From an uncultured Prevotellaceae bacterium (GTDB taxonomy: Bacteria; Bacteroidota; Bacteroidia; Bacteroidales; Bacteroidaceae), in contig CAMJLI010000153.1 in assembly GCA_946406585.1 (NCBI GenBank), positions 1 to 5,135 of the forward strand: a stretch of 5,135 bases of DNA. Direction: 5' to 3'. The notes under the pieces are model-generated. The model saw only the letters and a program-made list of their open reading frames with translations. It did no database searches and had not been told where the DNA came from. A program made the position numbers and the translations under genes. This document shows, one piece after another, positions 1 to 5,135 of the stretch; positions within the stretch are counted from its first letter, which is position 1, and the number at the start of each line of letters is the position of its first letter.

Positions 1-2631
1 GTGTTTCTGAACCGCAACAACCGATGCCACAACTTCCCTCCCCATGAAGAGTTGTTCGGCATCAGGCCGATTCTGAAGGCGGGACGGACAATCGTCCTTG
101 GCACATCACATGGGTTGTACACTTTCCAAAGTCAAACCACCAAGCCTGAAGCAATCCATTTTTTCCACTCCATCCGTCAAAAAGACAATCCCAAGAGCCT
201 TGCCAGCAACAGCATCATTTCTGTGGCATATTTTGAAAAGAAAGGTCTCTTCGTCTGCACCTCGCATGGCGGTCTTTGTCATGTGACGTCAAAAAATCTC
301 CTTCAAGACAACTTGGAGTTCGAAACATGGAATACAGAAACAGGTGCTCCGTCAGACAAGACACTGTGGAGCTTCTCCGACAACAACGGTGACATCTGGG
401 TAATCTTCGAACAGTTCCTTTCCAAATTGGGCAGAAACATGATGACCTCCACCGATTTCGTTGCCGACGACCCCCAGTTGGGGACTCTGGTGGGCACGCA
501 TCCCATTCTGAACAAAGATGGTTCGGCATGGCTGGCAACCACGCGCGGACTGGCACGCATGAATCTGAGCCAACTCATACCAAACCCCTCGTCGCCACCC
601 ATACAAATCACCTCGTTGGCAGCCAACGGCAAGAGCATCCCTTATTCGCTTGATGCCGACACTATTGTGCTGACAAAAGACCAGCGCGACTTCACCATCG
701 AATTTGCGGCATTGGAGATGGCAGGCACAGAGAACGTGGAATATGCCTACCTGATGGAAAAGCGAGACACCAACTGGGTGATGACAGGCCACCATCGCAC
801 ACTTAGCTTCTTCAATCTTGGAGCCGGCACCCACCATTTGTTGGTGAAATCCACCGACAACAACCGTTTCTGGAGCGACAACGCCCGTCATGTGACAATC
901 ATTGTCGAGCCCACTTTCTGGGAAACGAAATGGGCATGGTTGCTGTATTTCACATTTGGTCTGCTGTTTGCCGCTTTGCTCCTGGTTGTTGCCATGTACA
1001 TCTACCGCCTTCGTCTGAATGCCAGCTTCGAGAAGCGAATGGCCGACATCAAACTGCGCTCCTTCACCAATATAAGCCATGACTTGCGAACACCACTGAC
1101 ACTCATAGAAGGACCGGTCACAGAAATGCTGCACGACGAGACGCTGAGCCAGCAGAACCGCAGCTTGCTCAACCTTGTTCACAGCAACACCCAACGAATG
1201 CTGACACTGGTGAACCAAATTCTCGACCTCAGGAAAATACAAGACAGCAAGATGCACCTCCTAATCGAGCGCATGGACCTCAAGAATGTTATTGAAACCG
1301 TGATGTCCGACTTTAGCTATTTGGCCAAGGAACATGAAATCGACTTCACCCTCATCGACAACACTACTGAGGCAGCCAACATCTGGGGCGACCGCGACAA
1401 GGTGGAAAAAATATTCTTCAACCTCCTCTCCAATGCGTTCAAATACACCAAACGAGGACAACGCATCTGGATAGAGTTGGGAAATGACAAGCAAACCATC
1501 AGTGCAACTGTTAGCGACACGGGAAAGGGCATCTCACAACAAGCCATCTCTCGCCTGTTCACACGTTTCGAAACGATCCTCAGCGACAACTACATGCAAG
1601 TATCTACCGGCATCGGTCTTTCACTGGTGAAGGAGTTGGTGAATCTGCATCATGCCAAGCTAAGCGTGGAAAGCGAGGAGAATGTGGGAAGTCATTTCAA
1701 GATTGTCTTCCTAAAAGGAAACGACCACTTCCATAAAGACGAGAACGCCCAGATAATGACAGCTACCGACCGTCCCCAAGCCACTATAGGGCATGATGAA
1801 GAAGCTTCAACAGCAAGCCATGACCCTATCGGCATGCCGGAAGACAAGCCTCAAGTCAAGATAATGATAGTGGAGGATGATGCCGAAATGTTGCATTTTG
1901 TCAGCAGCATTCTTGGAAAAGACTATCAGGTGATACAAGCAGTCGACGGACGTGACGGTTTGGAAAAAGCAGCCACCCATTCGCCCGACTTGATCATCAG
2001 CGACATCAACATGCCCCGCATGGATGGCTGGCAAATGGTGGAGGCATTGAAGGCACAAACAGAAACCAGCCACATCCCCATAGTACTGCTGACAGCCAAC
2101 AGCACGATGGACGACCGTATTCGTGGGGCTGCCCAGGGTGTGGACGACTATCTTGTGAAACCTTTCAGCACGGAATACCTGCGCGTACGTCTGGCTGCCA
2201 TTCTGCAAAAACAGCAACAACAACAGCAGCATTTCGTCCAGACGTTCACACACGACACCGGCCTCGAACTCCCTCCTGACAACAACGGAGTGGAGCAACG
2301 CCTCATGGAGATGGACCGCCAACTGATGGACCGCCTGCGAACATTCATGGAAGACCATTTGTCGGAATCGATCCCTATACAAGAGATGGCAGAACATCTA
2401 TGCATGAGCCGCACATTGTTTTACAACAAAATACGCAGCATCACCGGGCTCACCCCCGTGGACTTCTATCGGAAATACCACATTGAGCGTGCAGCCCAGA
2501 TGATGCGCAATGAAGGCTTGACGGTGTCGGAGGCCTGTTATGGCACAGGCTTCTCCGACCCGAAATATTTCAGCAAGGTATTCAAGAAATTCATGGGAGT
2601 GTCTCCCAGTGAATATCGTAACAACAAATAA
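1..2631 (+). CDS. Hybrid two-component system sensor/regulator (HTCS), 5'-truncated by the window edge
   Basis: One-chain sensor kinase plus transcription factor; such proteins sense a periplasmic glycan fragment and activate polysaccharide-utilization genes. Visible residues in order: four propeller-type sensor repeats (about 30-42, 71-95, 121-143, 167-188; the third has the typical SFSDNNGDIWV form); Y_Y_Y domain (about 201-305); one membrane helix (about 311-335); HisKA with phospho-acceptor His360 in FTNISHDLRTPLT; HATPase with N-box Asn474/Asn478, G1 box DTGKG (506-510) and G2 box TGIGL (536-540); receiver with acidic pair Asp626/Asp627, phospho-acceptor Asp668, Thr698 and Lys720; AraC-type HTH (about 776-874). 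All key catalytic residues are present, so the phosphorelay looks functional. The family is usually about 1300-1500 residues with around 14 sensor repeats, so roughly the N-terminal third is missing. The GTG at position 1 is simply the window edge, not a credible start. The stop is TAA at 2629-2631. The ligand cannot be read from the sequence; a pectin fragment is inferred from the neighbouring pectinesterase. Confidence 0.95.
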   Translation: MFLNRNNRCHNFPPHEELFGIRPILKAGRTIVLGTSHGLYTFQSQTTKPEAIHFFHSIRQKDNPKSLASNSIISVAYFEKKGLFVCTSHGGLCHVTSKNLLQDNLEFETWNTETGAPSDKTLWSFSDNNGDIWVIFEQFLSKLGRNMMTSTDFVADDPQLGTLVGTHPILNKDGSAWLATTRGLARMNLSQLIPNPSSPPIQITSLAANGKSIPYSLDADTIVLTKDQRDFTIEFAALEMAGTENVEYAYLMEKRDTNWVMTGHHRTLSFFNLGAGTHHLLVKSTDNNRFWSDNARHVTIIVEPTFWETKWAWLLYFTFGLLFAALLLVVAMYIYRLRLNASFEKRMADIKLRSFTNISHDLRTPLTLIEGPVTEMLHDETLSQQNRSLLNLVHSNTQRMLTLVNQILDLRKIQDSKMHLLIERMDLKNVIETVMSDFSYLAKEHEIDFTLIDNTTEAANIWGDRDKVEKIFFNLLSNAFKYTKRGQRIWIELGNDKQTISATVSDTGKGISQQAISRLFTRFETILSDNYMQVSTGIGLSLVKELVNLHHAKLSVESEENVGSHFKIVFLKGNDHFHKDENAQIMTATDRPQATIGHDEEASTASHDPIGMPEDKPQVKIMIVEDDAEMLHFVSSILGKDYQVIQAVDGRDGLEKAATHSPDLIISDINMPRMDGWQMVEALKAQTETSHIPIVLLTANSTMDDRIRGAAQGVDDYLVKPFSTEYLRVRLAAILQKQQQQQQHFVQTFTHDTGLELPPDNNGVEQRLMEMDRQLMDRLRTFMEDHLSESIPIQEMAEHLCMSRTLFYNKIRSITGLTPVDFYRKYHIERAAQMMRNEGLTVSEACYGTGFSDPKYFSKVFKKFMGVSPSEYRNNK
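2212..2229 (+). repeat. CAA/CAG tract encoding six glutamines in the receiver-HTH linker of the HTCS
   Basis: Six consecutive CAR codons encode Gln738-Gln743, with a further Gln-Lys just before (736-737). The tract sits immediately after the last receiver helix and before the AraC domain, where a flexible interdomain linker is expected. The codons are mixed CAA and CAG, so it is not a pure triplet repeat and is probably fairly stable. A change in copy number would alter linker length without breaking the frame. Confidence 0.7.
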
Positions 2632-2671
2632 AGGATTTCCATTGAGCGGTTTTTGGCAAGCGCCATGTGTG
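2632..2671. other. Convergent intergenic gap between the HTCS and pectinesterase genes
   Basis: Only 40 bp separate the TAA of the regulator from the TGA (complement of 2672-2674) of the esterase on the other strand. There is room for transcription stops only; no promoter is expected between two gene ends. A small hairpin can form at 2654-2665 (tggc, loop aagc, gcca; 4-bp stem). The run of five T lies upstream of it on the plus strand and becomes A residues after it on the minus strand, so it does not fit a standard intrinsic terminator for either gene. Confidence 0.75.
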
Positions 2672-2683
2672 TCATTTCACACA
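2666..2683. repeat. Short inverted repeat spanning the pectinesterase stop codon
   Basis: The arms tgtgtg (2666-2671) and cacaca (2678-2683) can form a perfect 6-bp stem with a 6-base loop. The loop contains the TGA stop of the minus-strand esterase, and one arm covers its last sense codons. No T-rich run follows the stem on either strand. It may help end or stabilise one of the convergent transcripts, but the stem is short and alternating, so chance is quite possible. Confidence 0.3.
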
Positions 2684-5135
2684 CACCTTCTTGCCATCAA
2701 CAACCACAATGCCCTTATATCCATTTCCTACACGCTGGCCAGCCAGGTTGTAGCGGGCATCCCGCTTGGCAGGAGCAGCACTGACATCATCGATGCCAGT
2801 AGAAGTGACCTCTACTGTTGACTCTTCTGTACCCAAGCCGCCCATCTCATTGGCTGTGCGCAGCACATACGTGCCTGGCTCGCTCACAGTGAACGAATTT
2901 TCAGCCGTGTTGCCAACATACTGACCATCCTTGAAGATGACCGTGCAGCGCACCTGAGGGTCGTTCTCCCAAGAAATGACGGCACCTTTGGCGGTGGCAT
3001 TTGGGGCGCTGGTCAGCACGGTATAGTCGGTAGGCAACCAGCCATCTGCACCACCAAGCACATTCATTATGGTGAACTTCTTTGCCTCTTCAGCAGTGAG
3101 CACAGGAACATAAGTGTTTGTGGATGTGGGAGAATTGCCACGTACGCTGAGGTCTATCTCGTTGCCGTCCTTGTCCACCGAACCATACTCATAGAAACGG
3201 GTAGGCAGATTGCCCATTGAGGTGTAGCCATTGTCGCTGGGCTGGATGATCATCTTTGTGAACAGATAGTAGGTGGCGGGGAAGTTTTGCCATGGACGAC
3301 TCAGGTTGTAGTCTCCCTTCTCCTTCATCGTGGCACCGGCGCCAGCCTCGGCACGGTCGATGGTACAATGGCTGAAAACATATCCCCACTTGGTGGTGCT
3401 GGTTGTGGCAGGAGCGGAGATCACACTTCCTGGTCCCTCCATGATGAGGTCGCATTGGTCGTAGAAATGGTCGCCACCACCACAGATGTAGTCCACGGTG
3501 CCTTGTATGCGGCAATGGTCGAAGTATGAGCGCTCGCCAGTAACTTGCGTGTCCTGCTGCGACTGCATGCATACATTCTTGAACACCGACTTGTTGCCAC
3601 CGTAGATGGCAACACCCACTCCCTTGCGCGCTGCAGCACGGAAGTCAAGGTCGTTGCGTGCGGTGAGGTCCTGCAGATAGAATCCCTCACGGTCGCGAAT
3701 GTTGAGGATGGGGTTTGAAATTCCGGTGCGACTGCCATGGATGAGCACGCCATCACGACTCTGTCCGATTATCGACACATATCCTCTGTTGATACGCTGT
3801 TCGTTGTTCTCGCCAAAGTCGTAGTCGCCATTTTTCATGAATATGGTGATACGCTCCAAGTCCTTTACCGTACTATTGCCAATGGCTTTTATGGCAGCTG
3901 TGAATTCTGCTGCATTTCCCACGACGTAGTCGAAAGGTTTCTTCTCCACGGGCATTTGTCCGCTGGTTTGGAAATTCACCACGATATCCTCTGTAGTCTT
4001 GTTTCCAAACAAGTCCTCTGCTTGTCCCGCAGGAATGGTGAACGTGTAATCCCGTGAATATTCCAGTCCGGTCACGCCAAAGAACAGCGTCGTGCCTGTA
4101 TCGGCATGCACCTCCTCACCCTCGAAGACAACATTGCAAGGAGCCATCTCGCGGTCGAATGTCACACTGAGCATGGCATGGTTGCGCACGGCATTTGCTG
4201 CAATCTTCATCACCTTCGGGGTGGTGCCAGGATTGGTTTTCTCGATTACCAGCAACAGTTGTGCATATGGTTGGTTGCCCCCAGTGATGGTGAATGAAAT
4301 GGGTGCACCAGGCTGATGGTTCTCCACCACGACAGTCAGGTTGTCCCTACCGCCACGCGTATAACCATGGTTAGTGGGAATACGGAATGTTGCCCCATCC
4401 GAAGTCATGCTTGTCAGTCCCTCACCGTCACCATAGTTGGCTCCGAATTTCTCCAAGGTGAAGGTCTTCACCACTACACCACCAGGCACCTCGAGGACAT
4501 TGTCGGCAGCATTGAACTTGAACTGCTGTCCACCCCATCCATCCAAGCTGGTGGTGCGCAAGGTGTATAGTCCGTCGGTCCAACCGTCGGTCCAACTTCC
4601 TTGCGGCTCGTATGCCGCCTTTCCATCGGCACTATATGTGATGCGGTATTCCTCGTCTTTCTCACCTAGCTCATAAACGTACACCCCTTCCACTTTTAGG
4701 GTGAAAGTGCGGTCTGCTCCCTTTATGGAGTAGGTTGCCGTATTTCCTTCAAACACAGAAGTCACCTCAGGTTGTGTTCCATCGTTGGCAACGGCAGTCA
4801 CCACTGGCACGGCGGTGTATGTGTTGCCAGCCAATGTCGCAGTGAACTCATCGCCCGTGTTAATGGCGTTGCGGACAGTGGCATCTACCGGCACGCCGTC
4901 GACTAATAGAGAGCGCAGTTGCAACTCACCAGCATGGAACAACTTGAACAGGCATTTCTTGTTCATCACCACTGCATCTCCGTCGGCATCAACAGTCAGC
5001 GTGATGTTTGTTGTGTTGTTGGGGCGAGGAGTCTCCAGGGTATAGCTTCCATCCCCATTGTCACTCACCTCCACTTCATCCTCGCTTGTCTCTTCCTCAG
5101 CATAAACACTGATTTTGGCATTCTCAGACACCACT
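2672..5135 (-). CDS. Secreted multi-domain pectinesterase (CE8 pectin methylesterase), N-terminus cut by the window edge
   Basis: Predicted to hydrolyse methyl esters of homogalacturonan, releasing methanol and exposing galacturonate for lyases or hydrolases. In the visible 820 residues (residue 1 at the right edge): an acidic beta-rich segment (1-65; residues 12-26 dense in Glu/Asp); an Ig-like module (about 70-150); an unassigned beta-rich module (about 155-300); a Big/SbsA-type Ig module (about 307-390) with FDREM and FTIPAG; the CE8 beta-helix (about 400-705); an Ig/Fn3-like module (about 706-778); and a tail (780-820) resembling Bacteroidota C-terminal sorting signals. CE8 landmarks: NGDYDFGE (435-442), QDT with Gln527 and catalytic Asp528, TVDYI with catalytic Asp548, SRPW with Arg613 and Trp615. 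Regular F-x(2,3)-C repeats (Cys522, 541, 561, 590) mark successive helix coils. The usual QAVAL glutamine is absent (VGVAI, 506-510), and FGNA after the second Asp is CGGG. Single-domain CE8 enzymes are about 300-400 residues, so this is an unusually large form. The GTG at the edge (5132-5134) is not a credible start; the signal peptide lies outside. Confidence 0.93.
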   Translation of the reverse strand, partial: VVSENAKISVYAEEETSEDEVEVSDNGDGSYTLETPRPNNTTNITLTVDADGDAVVMNKKCLFKLFHAGELQLRSLLVDGVPVDATVRNAINTGDEFTATLAGNTYTAVPVVTAVANDGTQPEVTSVFEGNTATYSIKGADRTFTLKVEGVYVYELGEKDEEYRITYSADGKAAYEPQGSWTDGWTDGLYTLRTTSLDGWGGQQFKFNAADNVLEVPGGVVVKTFTLEKFGANYGDGEGLTSMTSDGATFRIPTNHGYTRGGRDNLTVVVENHQPGAPISFTITGGNQPYAQLLLVIEKTNPGTTPKVMKIAANAVRNHAMLSVTFDREMAPCNVVFEGEEVHADTGTTLFFGVTGLEYSRDYTFTIPAGQAEDLFGNKTTEDIVVNFQTSGQMPVEKKPFDYVVGNAAEFTAAIKAIGNSTVKDLERITIFMKNGDYDFGENNEQRINRGYVSIIGQSRDGVLIHGSRTGISNPILNIRDREGFYLQDLTARNDLDFRAAARKGVGVAIYGGNKSVFKNVCMQSQQDTQVTGERSYFDHCRIQGTVDYICGGGDHFYDQCDLIMEGPGSVISAPATTSTTKWGYVFSHCTIDRAEAGAGATMKEKGDYNLSRPWQNFPATYYLFTKMIIQPSDNGYTSMGNLPTRFYEYGSVDKDGNEIDLSVRGNSPTSTNTYVPVLTAEEAKKFTIMNVLGGADGWLPTDYTVLTSAPNATAKGAVISWENDPQVRCTVIFKDGQYVGNTAENSFTVSEPGTYVLRTANEMGGLGTEESTVEVTSTGIDDVSAAPAKRDARYNLAGQRVGNGYKGIVVVDGKKVCVK
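4572..4596 (-). repeat. Perfect 12-bp tandem duplication in the pectinesterase gene, encoding a doubled WTDG
   Basis: The unit ccgtcggtccaa occurs at 4572-4583 and again directly at 4584-4595; period-12 identity extends one base further. On the coding strand it gives Trp-Thr-Asp-Gly twice (residues 181-188) at the start of the unassigned beta-rich module. The length is a multiple of three, so the frame is kept. It looks like a slippage duplication or a short exposed loop rich in aromatic and acidic residues. Confidence 0.8.

Noticed and set aside
1..3. GTG at the first base as the start of the regulator
   Set aside because: The protein begins in the middle of the sensor repeats and the family is much longer. 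The codon is in frame only because the gene continues to the left.
352..1257. A 301-codon open frame on the minus strand inside the regulator gene
   Set aside because: It lies wholly antisense to the well-conserved sensor, membrane and HisKA region, and its translation shows no recognisable domain. It is best explained as a shadow of the real frame.
1807..2397. A 196-codon minus-strand frame with a run of leucines that could look like a membrane segment
   Set aside because: The leucine run is the reverse complement of the CAA/CAG glutamine tract in the plus-strand regulator. The rest is antisense to the receiver domain.
2654..2665. Hairpin beside a T run as an intrinsic terminator
   Set aside because: The stem is only 4 bp, and the T run precedes it on the plus strand instead of following it. 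On the minus strand the run after the stem is A, so it fits neither transcript.
3473..3625. The esterase as an inactive enzyme or pseudogene
   Set aside because: The frame is intact and both catalytic Asp residues, Gln527, Arg613 and Trp615 are kept. The missing QAVAL glutamine alone does not show loss of activity.
3737..4057. A 106-codon plus-strand frame, and several smaller ones, inside the esterase gene
   Set aside because: All are antisense to the CE8 protein, which has clear family motifs throughout this stretch. They show no convincing domain and there is no sign of independent genes.

Overview
The window holds two long genes that converge on a 40-bp gap, and both run off the window. 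The sequence points to a gut- or rumen-type Bacteroidota, most likely a Prevotella relative. Three things suggest this: a hybrid two-component regulator of the Bacteroides/Prevotella type (sensor, kinase, receiver and AraC domains in one chain), a secreted multi-domain pectinesterase, and a C-terminal tail on that enzyme (AGQRV ... KGIVVVDGKKV) of a kind common in Prevotella secreted proteins. Base composition looks balanced by eye. The genus call is inference from protein style, not a measured match.

Layout: positions 1-2631 (+) encode the C-terminal 876 residues of a hybrid two-component system (HTCS) protein. The visible part has the last propeller-type repeats of the periplasmic sensor, a Y_Y_Y domain, one membrane helix, a histidine kinase core, a receiver domain and an AraC-type DNA-binding domain. 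Positions 2632-2671 are a short convergent intergenic gap. Positions 2672-5135 (-) encode the C-terminal 820 residues of a carbohydrate esterase family 8 (CE8) pectinesterase. It carries several beta-rich modules before the catalytic beta-helix, then an Ig/Fn3-like module and a sorting-type tail. The starts of both genes, with their promoters and ribosome binding sites, lie outside the window.

Likely joint role: HTCS proteins in this phylum usually bind a glycan breakdown product in the periplasm and switch on a nearby polysaccharide utilization locus. Next to a pectinesterase, the simplest reading is a pectin (homogalacturonan) locus in which the regulator responds to pectin-derived oligosaccharides and the esterase removes methyl esters so that lyases or hydrolases can act. 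No SusC/SusD pair or lyase is visible here, so this is inference. I found no RNA gene, CRISPR array, insertion sequence or phage feature. The most notable points are the altered active-site surroundings of the esterase, its very large N-terminal region, and one module in it that I cannot assign.
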